NCBI GenBank assembly: GCA_947165805.1 | Contig: CAMVBT010000103.1 | Location: forward strand, 1-8,179 | Source of the DNA: an uncultured Clostridia bacterium | GTDB taxonomy: Bacteria > Bacillota > Clostridia > Oscillospirales > Ruminococcaceae | Direction of reading: 5' to 3' | Length of the DNA: 8,179 nt | In this document: piece after piece, positions 1 through 5,541 of the stretch | Layout: each line of letters starts with the position of its first letter | Numbering within the stretch: position 1 is the first letter of the stretch | Translations under genes and position numbers: made by a program | The notes under the pieces: model-generated | Told to the model about the DNA's origin: nothing | The model's input: the letters and a program-made list of their open reading frames with translations, nothing else | The model's database searches: none

Positions 1-14
1 GCTGACCGACAGAC

Positions 15-33
15 AACTTTTTTCAAAAAAGTT
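15..33. repeat. Perfect A/T-rich inverted repeat
   Basis: AACTTTTTT (15-23) and AAAAAAGTT (25-33) are perfect complements around a single C. On the minus strand this dyad follows the ComFB-domain gene and the tandem repeat, so it could mark the end of the leftward transcript. It has no GC-rich stem and no separate U-tract, so it is not a standard intrinsic terminator. It might equally be a part of the repeat family next to it. Confidence 0.6.
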
Positions 34-42
34 TCCCCCAGT

Positions 43-249
43 CTCGAGCGTAAGCAACCACTGCACAAAACTAACGGCTGCGAGGCAGAGAGCTTTCACT
101 TTCACTGCGGTAACAGACGGATTGGGAGCGGCGGCTCGCCGCCTCGAGCGAAGTGACCACTAAACAAAACTAACGGCTGCGAGGCAGAAACCTTTCGCTT
201 TCACTGCGGTAACAGACGGATTGGGAGCGGCGGCTCGCCGCCTCGAGCG
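43..249. repeat. Tandem direct repeat, ~100-bp unit, two copies plus a partial third
   Basis: Two adjacent units (43-142 and 143-241) each begin with CTCGAGCG, and a third start of the same motif lies at 242-249. By eye the units differ at about seven substitutions and one indel. The stretch 99-150 recurs without a mismatch at 198-249 (52 bp, offset 99). Each unit holds two small dyads: CTGC-GAG-GCAG (78-81/85-88 in unit 1) and a GC-rich hairpin GGCGGC-TC-GCCGCC (130-143 in unit 1). The array stops about 10 nt beyond the stop codon of the ComFB-domain gene. No convincing ORF runs through it. It looks like a dispersed intergenic repeat (REP/BIME-like) that duplicated locally; family and copy number elsewhere cannot be seen here. 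Confidence 0.9.
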
Positions 250-259
250 CAAGCGATCT

Positions 260-661
260 TTAATGTCTTGGGTTTGTTTTGATAAGCATGACGGCTTTGG
301 TCATGATGCGGATCGACTCGCTGCGCAGTTCGGCGGCGGCGCGGTCGGCGTTTTCGGCGTCGGAGACACGTTTTACGCGCACGATGCGTTTCGGCAGGTT
401 TCTGAGCGCTTCCTCGGTGACGGCGGCGACGCAATCGTCGCAGGTGCAGCAGCGGAACCGCTCCATTATGCTGCCGAGCTGTTCGTTTATCAGCAGGAAC
501 GCGATATTGACGAACTGGGTGCCGGTATCGGACTTTACGAAGACCTGCGGCACCGCTTCGCGCTCGGGGGCTTTGAGAACGGGGTTCGCAGCGGGAGCTG
601 CCGGAGCCTTTTCGGCGCCTATCAGCCCGAGCACTTTATCGGTCTTTGATGTTCTCGCCAT
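260..661 (-). CDS. ComFB-domain protein (putative cyclic-dinucleotide receptor)
   Basis: This is a 133-residue protein. An Ala/Pro-rich, probably flexible N-terminal part (1-45) precedes a ComFB-like core at about 52-94. Visible hallmarks are the helix NIAFLLINEQLG (52-63), the cysteine cluster CCTCDDC (71-77, matching the family's Cys-x-Cys-x-x-Cys zone) and the ending RNLPKRIV (87-94), equivalent to the family's 'LPPRYV'. A charged helical tail follows. ComFB was named from the Bacillus late-competence locus; ComFB-domain proteins in cyanobacteria have been reported as c-di-GMP/c-di-AMP receptors affecting motility. The gene starts 15 nt after the ParA-family stop codon, with AAGGTGA about 7 nt before ATG, so the two are surely co-transcribed. 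A role as c-di-GMP sensor or partner of the ATPase is inferred. It is not evidence for competence, since no com gene is nearby. Confidence 0.8.
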   Translation of the reverse strand: MARTSKTDKVLGLIGAEKAPAAPAANPVLKAPEREAVPQVFVKSDTGTQFVNIAFLLINEQLGSIMERFRCCTCDDCVAAVTEEALRNLPKRIVRVKRVSDAENADRAAAELRSESIRIMTKAVMLIKTNPRH

Positions 662-676
662 GACAGCTCACCTTTA

Positions 677-1501
677 TCAGTACCGCGGAGCGCTGTGCTT
701 CGGAGGACGTCCGCGGCCGCGCTTCTCCTCGGTGCGCTTGGGCTTCTCCATGCCGAGTATCTCGTATGTAAGATCCATGAATTCATGCGCGGATTTTGAG
801 CGCGGCGCATACTCGATTATCGTCTTTGCGTGCGCCGGAGCTTCTGCGATTATTACGCTTCCGCTGATCTTCTGGTCGAATACATCGGTATCGAGCTGCT
901 CGGCGATGATGTTGGCGAGCTCCTCGACCTCCTTGGTCAGCACAAGGCGCGGCGAATATTTGTTCAGCAATATACCGCGTATCTCCAGCGACGGGTTGTA
1001 GTATTTCTTCACCGCGAAAATGGTCTCTTTCAGCTGCGCGATACCCTGCAGAGACAGTATCTCCGGCACCATGGGGATAACGAGCTGGTTTGACGCGGCA
1101 TAGGCGTTGATCGTCAGTATCGAGAGAGCAGGGGGCGTATCGACGAGCACGAAGTCGTACTGATCCGCGATCGTGGACAGATGCTCGCGAAGCATATATT
1201 CTCTGCCTACCGAGGTTATCTCGAGCTCGACACCGGACAGCAGGATATTGGCCGGCACCACGTCGCAGCAGTCGCAGTGCTGCACCGTATCGTATATGTC
1301 CGCTCTGCGCTTGAACACATCGTATATCGTGTACGAAGAATCGGTGTCCGCGCCGAGACTGAAACTAAGGTTGCCCTGCGGGTCGAGATCGAGCGCGAGC
1401 ACCTTCTTGCCCATTTTCGCAAGGCATCCGCAGAGTCCCGCGCAGGTCGTGGTCTTGCCGACTCCGCCCTTCTGATTTGTCAGCGTGATGATCTTTGTCA
1501 T
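677..1501 (-). CDS. ParA/Soj-family P-loop ATPase with AT-hook-like C-terminal tail
   Basis: This is a 274-residue deviant-Walker ATPase of the ParA/MinD class. The P-loop KGGVGKTT spans 11-18, with the signature lysine K11 and catalytic K16. Walker A' is LALDLDPQGN (35-44) and Walker B is FVLVDTPP (117-124). Such proteins dimerise on ATP, bind DNA nonspecifically and position DNA or protein cargo. Two oddities stand out. A CDCC cluster at 76-79 precedes the 'VVPAN' strand, where relatives usually have no cysteines. The C-terminus (about 253-274) is a basic tail containing RGRGRPPK (261-268), resembling an AT-hook. No parB or parS is visible; the next gene, 15 nt on, encodes the ComFB-domain protein. 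Start: ATG at 1501, with AAAGG about 12 nt upstream and AGGA directly adjacent, so the ribosome site is mediocre. It could be a chromosome partition protein, but the setting favours a cargo- or polarity-positioning role (inference). Confidence 0.9.
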   Translation of the reverse strand: MTKIITLTNQKGGVGKTTTCAGLCGCLAKMGKKVLALDLDPQGNLSFSLGADTDSSYTIYDVFKRRADIYDTVQHCDCCDVVPANILLSGVELEITSVGREYMLREHLSTIADQYDFVLVDTPPALSILTINAYAASNQLVIPMVPEILSLQGIAQLKETIFAVKKYYNPSLEIRGILLNKYSPRLVLTKEVEELANIIAEQLDTDVFDQKISGSVIIAEAPAHAKTIIEYAPRSKSAHEFMDLTYEILGMEKPKRTEEKRGRGRPPKHSAPRY

Positions 1502-1520
1502 TCCTGTTATTCGCCTTTCT

Positions 1521-1594
1521 TAAAACAGAAGCGGCTGTTTTATACCGTTTTTCTGCCCGGCAGATCCGTCGGGCAGAAAACAGTATTCAGCCGC
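1521..1594 (-). repeat. Nested, partly overlapping inverted repeats between the cyclase and parA-like genes
   Basis: Three dyads crowd this gap. (i) TTTTCTGCCCG (1549-1559) pairs with CGGGCAGAAAA (1570-1580), an 11-bp perfect stem that can extend inward by a G-U and a C-G pair. (ii) GCGGCTG (1531-1537) pairs with CAGCCGC (1588-1594) as an outer helix around (i). (iii) TAAAACAG (1521-1528) pairs with CTGTTTTA (1535-1542), overlapping the arm used by (ii), so (ii) and (iii) exclude each other. The stem in (i) is bordered by T's on its 5' side and A's on its 3' side on both strands, opposite to an intrinsic terminator, so simple termination is unlikely. A TATAAA (minus strand, 1543-1538) lies within it without a good -35. 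It may be a leader/attenuator or a protein-binding site. Confidence 0.7.
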
Positions 1595-1619
1595 ATCGTG
1601 CGTTCTTCTGATATTTCCG

Positions 1620-3584
1620 TCAGATCGAGGAAGTGAAGTTGCCTTCGAGGTTGCTGTCCTCGGGTTCGTAGATGTGGTAGTTGGCCTTGCCGTTCTTCTT
1701 TACGAAGTACATAGCGGCATCGGCGCAGCCTACAAGTGTCTTGCCGTCGGTGCTGTGATCGGGATAGATAGCGATACCGATAGAAGCCTTGATGTTAAGG
1801 GTCGTGTCAACGGACTTGGAGTAGTAGCCCGCGTAGAGGTCGTCGATGATATCCATGGACAGTACCTCGACATTTTCGATGAGGTTCGGGTCGGAAACGC
1901 AGAGTACGAACTCATCGCCGCCGAAGCGTCCCGCGAAGCCGGTCTCGCCGGTCTTGGCCTTGATCGTGTCCGCAACGAATCTGATGACCTCATCGCCGAC
2001 AGCGTGGCTGTAGCGGTCGTTGATGAACTTGAAGTCGTCGACGTCTATGAACAGGGCAGCGACCTTCTTGCCTGTATTTCTTTCAAGCTCCGCAGCGAAC
2101 TCGCGCTCGAAGGTATTTCTGTTGTACAGCTGCGAGAGGAAGTCGAAGCTTGCGCGCTCCGCGAGCTTGAGGGTAGCGTTCTTCTCGCTGGTGATATCGG
2201 TGAGGACTCCGACAACACGGAGGACTTCGCCGAGACGGTCGGTGATGCAGTGTGCTCTCATGGACACCCACATATCCGCGCCCTTGTTCTTGATCTTGTA
2301 CTCGCCGCCGACATCGTCCTTGTTCTTGAAGAGTGTTGTGATATCGCGCTTGTACTTCTCGGCCTCTTCCTCTTCCATGAGGGAGTCGAGGAACTTGCCG
2401 TTGCTGAGCGTTGCGCCGGAAACGTTGAGCTCGATCTTGTTCTTGAAGTTGTCGGAAACGTACATGGATTCCTTTGCGAAATCCCATTCAAACAGCATAT
2501 TGTCGGAAATTTCGGTAACTGTCCTGTGAAGCTCCTCGCTGAGCATCGACTGATCCATCATCTCGTTGAACACTTCCGACATATTTGCGAATTCCTTGCC
2601 CATTTCCATTGTGGAGATACGCTCGGAATGATTGCCGGAGTTGATCTCCTTCATTGTCGCGAGCATCTTGAGCATCGGGTCGATGACCTTCTGGGAAGCT
2701 ATTATCGTAACGAATACGCACACAAGGATAAGCGCCACGATGATGACCATGCCTATGATGAACACGAGCATTACCGCGCTGCTTGCCTGAGAAGCGGGAT
2801 ACATGGCGATCCATACCCAGTCCGTGCCTGTTATGTTGCCGTAAGCGCCGATGTACTGGCCGTCGGTGAGTCTTTCGCCTGTGTCGCCGGTCTTGGAGGC
2901 GAGCATCTTGGAGAGATCGGGATCAACGAGGCCGGCGATAGCGGAGCTCTCGGAAATTTCGGCCTCATTGAAGTTGAGCACGGAGTCCGCGTCCGCCACA
3001 ACGAGTACGCCGTAATCGAGGAATTTGCTGTTGCGGAGGCTTTCGGTAAGCTCCGCGACATCAACGACCACAGCGACATAACCGTTGTCCGAGCCGGTCA
3101 GCGGAGCCGCTGCCACGAACAGATTTGTGCCGTATGTTGTTTCGTTCTTATAGAACTTTGTCACGAAAGCGCTTTTTGAGGGGCTCCATTTGTCGTTGTA
3201 AGCGAAGAATGTGCTGCCCGCGGAACCCTTGGAGCTGTAGATGAGTCTGCCCTCGCTGTCCGTAATGGCTATATCGAGGACGTTCCTGCTCTTCTTCATA
3301 ACGCCTGTGACGTTGTCCAGATCGGACTTTACGCCGTTGAGGTTCTTTATGGAGCTGTTCACGAAGTCCATTCCCGCCAGCGATCTCGCATCGTCGATGT
3401 AACTCTGGGTGATGTTAGTGACACCGGCGCTCAGTGCCGCGCCCGAGGTAGCTGCTTCTTCACCTATCATCGTTTTTGCGAATCCGAAGATCTGCAAAGC
3501 GGCTACTATGGCGACCACTATGAGCGGGAGCACCGTTGTACCGATAAGTATGACCCTGAGGGCTGTTTTGACCTTGATATTCAT
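1620..3584 (-). CDS. Membrane diguanylate cyclase: Cache-like sensor, HAMP, PAS, GGDEF
   Basis: This 654-residue protein would make c-di-GMP from two GTP. Order of parts: TM1 about 9-33; extracellular region about 34-265 with Cache-like strands (e.g. LDIAITDSEGRLIYSS, 103-118); TM2 about 269-296; HAMP-like linker about 297-350; PAS about 355-470, ending in the typical VVGVLTDIT (457-465); GGDEF about 478-640. Catalytic features look intact: DFLSQLYNR (481-489), the metal-binding FIDVDDFKFIND (512-523), HAVGDE (527-532) and GGDEF itself (555-559). The place of an inhibitory I-site, five residues before GGDEF, reads GETG rather than RxxD, so classical product inhibition seems absent. There is no EAL or HD-GYP domain. 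The ATG at 3584 has a poorly spaced ribosome site (AGGA 14 nt upstream) and may depend on a five-codon ORF overlapping it. The ligand of the sensor cannot be told. Confidence 0.93.
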   Translation of the reverse strand: MNIKVKTALRVILIGTTVLPLIVVAIVAALQIFGFAKTMIGEEAATSGAALSAGVTNITQSYIDDARSLAGMDFVNSSIKNLNGVKSDLDNVTGVMKKSRNVLDIAITDSEGRLIYSSKGSAGSTFFAYNDKWSPSKSAFVTKFYKNETTYGTNLFVAAAPLTGSDNGYVAVVVDVAELTESLRNSKFLDYGVLVVADADSVLNFNEAEISESSAIAGLVDPDLSKMLASKTGDTGERLTDGQYIGAYGNITGTDWVWIAMYPASQASSAVMLVFIIGMVIIVALILVCVFVTIIASQKVIDPMLKMLATMKEINSGNHSERISTMEMGKEFANMSEVFNEMMDQSMLSEELHRTVTEISDNMLFEWDFAKESMYVSDNFKNKIELNVSGATLSNGKFLDSLMEEEEAEKYKRDITTLFKNKDDVGGEYKIKNKGADMWVSMRAHCITDRLGEVLRVVGVLTDITSEKNATLKLAERASFDFLSQLYNRNTFEREFAAELERNTGKKVAALFIDVDDFKFINDRYSHAVGDEVIRFVADTIKAKTGETGFAGRFGGDEFVLCVSDPNLIENVEVLSMDIIDDLYAGYYSKSVDTTLNIKASIGIAIYPDHSTDGKTLVGCADAAMYFVKKNGKANYHIYEPEDSNLEGNFTSSI

Positions 3585-3598
3585 AGATTTAGTACCAT
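3581..3598 (-). CDS. Five-codon upstream ORF (MVLNL) overlapping the cyclase start
   Basis: ATG at 3598-3596 begins a five-codon frame whose TGA (3583-3581) overlaps the cyclase ATG (3584-3582) in the arrangement ATGA. It has AAGG at 3608-3605 with an ideal 6-nt spacing. The cyclase start has only distant Shine-Dalgarno-like bases. Translational coupling of the cyclase gene to this mini-ORF is therefore plausible. That it is translated is inference. Confidence 0.4.
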   Translation of the reverse strand: MVLNL

Positions 3599-3608
3599 TC
3601 CTAACCTT

Positions 3609-3640
3609 AAATTATTTAACGGCAGACCGCCGTATAATTT
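3609..3640 (-). repeat. Imperfect palindrome between the PilZ and cyclase genes
   Basis: AAATTAT (3609-3615) pairs with ATAATTT (3634-3640), and ACGGC (3619-3623) with GCCGT (3629-3633). A 3-nt bulge (3616-3618) and a 5-nt loop complete a 12-bp hairpin. On the minus strand the hairpin follows the PilZ stop by about 25 nt and ends in an A/T-rich stretch. It may be a weak or leaky terminator or processing site, letting some transcription reach the cyclase gene. No good -35/-10 pair for a separate cyclase promoter is seen in this 80-nt gap. Confidence 0.55.
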
Positions 3641-3664
3641 ACATGATCTTTGCGGACGCAGCGC

Positions 3665-4378
3665 TTATCCGCTGCCCTTTACGCGCTTTTCCGCCTCGCG
3701 CCGCCGGAAATCCCTCTCTATCTGCTCCTGACGCTGTTCTATCTGGATATCGTTGACCAGCTTAGCGAGAGTCAATTCCATTTTCTGATCGACATTTACG
3801 AACGCGCAGCCGTAGCCTTCGAGGCTGCCGTCTATCAGCAGCTGCAGCCGGAGCACCTTTACGACCGCTCCGACGAGCTCGCCGCCCACCATGAAATTCA
3901 GCAGCAGGATATCGTCCTTGCGGTAGGGCGGGTCAGTGCCTTCGATGAAGACTCCGCCTATGCTGACGTTCTTTATTACGGTCATCACCGGGACATCGTA
4001 CTCATATACGGTGCCTTCGCGCTCATGGCCGCTTATGACACAGCGCAGGTTCGAGCGGACCTTGAAGTATTTGCGCCGTTCTTCCATTATTGTGCCGTAT
4101 TCGTCGCGTATCTGTATATTGAGCTGATAATCGAGTGACATCTTTATCCTGCCCATATACCGTATCCGGTCTCCGTTGCGCATATTTGTTATGACATACA
4201 CGCCTGTATCGGCATCGAACTCGGGCATATCCTTGCCCTTTATCATCATAATATTGTTGACCGGTATATTGTTCACGAACATCTTCGGAAAGGAGAAGCG
4301 TTCGTTATCGACCTCGAGGATAAATTTTCCGTCAAGCCCGGTCACACGAACGCTTACAATGCTGCTTTGATCGAGCAC
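3665..4378 (-). CDS. PilZ-domain c-di-GMP-binding protein (YcgR/DgrA-like)
   Basis: The protein has 237 residues from the chosen GTG at 4378; residue numbers here are counted from the alternative GTG at 4384, which gives 239. The N-terminal half (about 1-98) is a beta-rich YcgR-N-like domain. The PilZ domain (about 101-215) starts with ERRKYFKVR (102-110) and contains NVSIGG (139-144), the family's (D/N)xSxxG motif. The paired-arginine switch motif, usually RxxxR, reads R104-K-Y-F-K108, so the last arginine is lysine. A charged coiled-coil-like tail (about 216-235) ends the protein. PilZ proteins of this build bind c-di-GMP and often brake or modulate the flagellar motor. The start at 4378 is preferred because GGAGG (4391-4387) is 8 nt away, against 2 nt for 4384. 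It leads the leftward unit, behind a sigma-A promoter and a leader of about 120 nt, and is followed by the cyclase gene 80 nt on. Confidence 0.88.
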   Translation of the reverse strand: MLDQSSIVSVRVTGLDGKFILEVDNERFSFPKMFVNNIPVNNIMMIKGKDMPEFDADTGVYVITNMRNGDRIRYMGRIKMSLDYQLNIQIRDEYGTIMEERRKYFKVRSNLRCVISGHEREGTVYEYDVPVMTVIKNVSIGGVFIEGTDPPYRKDDILLLNFMVGGELVGAVVKVLRLQLLIDGSLEGYGCAFVNVDQKMELTLAKLVNDIQIEQRQEQIERDFRRREAEKRVKGSG

Positions 4379-4401
4379 GCGCACCGCCTCCCTTCAATGA
4401 T

Positions 4402-4470
4402 CGCGGATTACAGACGGATTTTGCCGCGCAAAAGTACACCCGTATCCGCGCACATCATCACTGCGGATAC
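4402..4470 (-). promoter_or_regulatory. Structured 5' leader of the PilZ gene with competing helices
   Basis: On the minus strand, arm A GTATCCGC (4470-4463) is perfectly complementary to arm B GCGGATAC (4449-4442). The same arm B, extended as CGCGGATAC (4450-4442), can instead pair with arm C GTAATCCGCG (4411-4402) with one bulged A. Between B and C lies another perfect hairpin, TTTTGC-GCG-GCAAAA (4433-4419). A:B and B:C cannot form together. Arm C ends about 10 nt before the GGAGG ribosome site. The layout resembles a riboswitch or attenuator, but I do not recognise the GEMM-I or c-di-GMP-II consensus in it. Function is unproven. Confidence 0.5.
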
Positions 4471-4508
4471 AGCTGACCCTTACTGTGGGGCATAATCATT
4501 TATTATTA

Positions 4509-4538
4509 ATTATACATTAAAATGCACAAAAAAGTCAA
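4509..4538 (-). promoter_or_regulatory. Sigma-A promoter for the PilZ gene
   Basis: On the minus strand, -35 TTGACT (4538-4533) and -10 TATAAT (4514-4509) are separated by 18 bp. Transcription would begin near 4502, leaving a leader of about 120 nt before the GTG start. The -10 is full consensus and the -35 matches at five of six positions. Confidence 0.8.
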
Positions 4539-4691
4539 TAGCGCAGCGAGATTTTTTTTCAAACGGGGCAAAAACCGTCATAAGTTACATAATATTTGTC
4601 AAAATAACTAAATTTAAGCGGCGTGAGCGGTATTTCAGACCGAAAATTTTGTTGAATTTGCTTAAAGGAATAAAAATATTGAAAATTTACT

Positions 4692-4719
4692 GTACAAACG
4701 TAAAAAAACATTGTATAAT
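4692..4719 (+). promoter_or_regulatory. Sigma-A promoter for the two-TM membrane protein gene
   Basis: -35 TGTACA (4692-4697, four of six consensus bases) and -10 TATAAT (4714-4719) are 16 bp apart, predicting a start near 4726. A dyad TTTAC (4686-4690)/GTAAA (4700-4704) spans the -35 box and could be an operator. Confidence 0.65.
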
Positions 4720-4766
4720 GTTATTATATATAGGTATGTCCCGGAGAAAACAATGCGGAGGTGCGT

Positions 4767-5474
4767 ATGCGTTCATATTTTCACTGCGTGACCTCCCGTT
4801 TCGGACGGAGGGCGGTAAGGATCGCGGTGCTCGCGGGTTCGTTCGCCGCCGAAGCCGCCGTTATCTTGTTCATGCTGTTCTGGTTCGGGCTGATCGGTAC
4901 CGGGAGCCACTCGGTGGTGTGGCAGCTCCCGGCAGCCGCGGCAGCCGTCATCGCGGCGGGGCTTGCGGTCTGTGTGCTGCCGGTGCTTACCGCCGAACGC
5001 AGGATCAGGATGCACAGCAGATACACCTACGCGGATATACAGCTAAAATTTGCGGTGCTCAGCCGCTACGACGGCATCTACAATATCGACGGCGAGAGAG
5101 CCGTCTGGAGAGTGCTGTACTATATCCCCTTTGCCGAGCTTGAGTCTGCCGAGCCCTCGCGGAACGGCAAGAAGATAGTTATAACCGGTCGTATACGCGA
5201 ATACGCCATGGACAGCGACTATCTCGGCTACCATGTCCGGAACGGGGCCATAGAGTTCGACAGACCGTGGCTGGAGCAGCGCTCGTTCACCGAGCTCTCG
5301 GTGCTGGAGTTCCCTGCCGTGTTCGGCAGGCCGCAGAGACTTTGCGACGCTCTCAATGAGGCGAAGAAGCGCTTCGGCGAGCTCCCGAAGCCCGGAAAGC
5401 ACGTATTCCGGGAGTCCGAGGTCGTGCGACGCCGTCAGGCTATGCGCTCTCTGCACGACAGGTACAGGAAATAA
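4767..5474 (+). CDS. Unrecognised two-TM membrane protein
   Basis: This 235-residue protein belongs to no family I can name. A short basic N-terminus (1-18) leads into two hydrophobic segments (about 17-43 and 50-76) joined by a short loop, so both ends should lie in the cytoplasm. The soluble part (78-235) has alternating strand-like stretches, such as AVWRVLYYIPFAELESAE (112-129) followed by KKIVITGRI (135-143). This recalls small bacterial PH-like membrane-associated domains, but the likeness is weak. The tail (about 195-235) is helical and strongly basic. ATG at 4767 is chosen because GGAGG (4757-4761) is 5 nt upstream; the in-frame GTG at 4761 overlaps that ribosome site. It is transcribed towards flgB, 119 nt away, but that operon has its own promoter. 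A flagellar or signalling role is only suggested by position. Confidence 0.8.
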   Translation: MRSYFHCVTSRFGRRAVRIAVLAGSFAAEAAVILFMLFWFGLIGTGSHSVVWQLPAAAAAVIAAGLAVCVLPVLTAERRIRMHSRYTYADIQLKFAVLSRYDGIYNIDGERAVWRVLYYIPFAELESAEPSRNGKKIVITGRIREYAMDSDYLGYHVRNGAIEFDRPWLEQRSFTELSVLEFPAVFGRPQRLCDALNEAKKRFGELPKPGKHVFRESEVVRRRQAMRSLHDRYRK

Positions 5475-5491
5475 TTTCATTAATTTTTTAA

Positions 5492-5529
5492 GCGGAAATT
5501 CGGCGGAAAATCTTGAAAAATATCAAGAT
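5492..5529 (+). promoter_or_regulatory. Putative operators at the flgB promoter
   Basis: ATCTTGA (5510-5516) and TCAAGAT (5523-5529) form a perfect 7-bp inverted repeat that covers the -35 box and part of the spacer, a classic repressor position. Just upstream, GCGGAAA occurs twice (5492-5498 and 5503-5509) with an 11-bp period, about one helical turn, as expected of an activator site. Regulators are unknown. Confidence 0.4.
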
Positions 5530-5541
5530 ATGTGGTATAAT
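5513..5541 (+). promoter_or_regulatory. Sigma-A promoter of the flgB-flgC-fliE-fliF operon
   Basis: -35 TTGAAA (5513-5518) and -10 TATAAT (5536-5541) are 17 bp apart, with an extended -10 TGG (5533-5535). The predicted start is near 5548, about 46 nt before flgB. This is a near-consensus housekeeping promoter rather than a sigma-28 or sigma-54 type. Confidence 0.85.

Larger units (their letters stand above)
4379..4766. other. Divergent intergenic control region (388 bp)
   Basis: This gap separates the leftward signalling genes from the rightward genes. It holds the PilZ leader (4379-4502), the leftward promoter (4509-4538), an A/T-rich middle part (4539-4685) and the rightward promoter (4692-4719). 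In the middle part I see only T/A tracts and a small dyad CGGT (4628-4631)/ACCG (4639-4642); no gene is supported on either strand. Confidence 0.8.

Noticed and set aside
43..249. Regular direct repeats as a CRISPR array
   Set aside because: The units are about 100 bp, adjacent, and differ only by scattered changes. There is no short repeat with distinct spacers and no cas gene.
260..1501. Plasmid partition (ParAB) locus
   Set aside because: The gene after the ATPase is ComFB-like, not ParB, and no replication gene, iterons or parS-like array is visible. Flagellar genes nearby indicate a chromosomal location.
1549..1580. Strong stem-loop as an intrinsic terminator of the cyclase gene
   Set aside because: On either strand the stem is preceded by T's and followed by A's. 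A terminator needs the U-tract after the stem.
1674..3179. Long plus-strand ORF of 501 codons
   Set aside because: It lies opposite the cyclase gene, which has a complete domain order with conserved motifs. The plus-strand translation has no recognisable domain and reflects codon bias of the real gene.
4385..4502. Known c-di-GMP riboswitch (GEMM-I or type II) in the PilZ leader
   Set aside because: The conserved cores of these classes are not seen by eye. Only unclassified alternative helices can be supported.
4649..5143. Plus-strand ORF of 164 codons starting before the membrane protein gene
   Set aside because: It has no ribosome site and starts upstream of the promoter -10 box. It then runs out of frame through the two-TM protein gene, where it gives Arg/Gly-rich nonsense.
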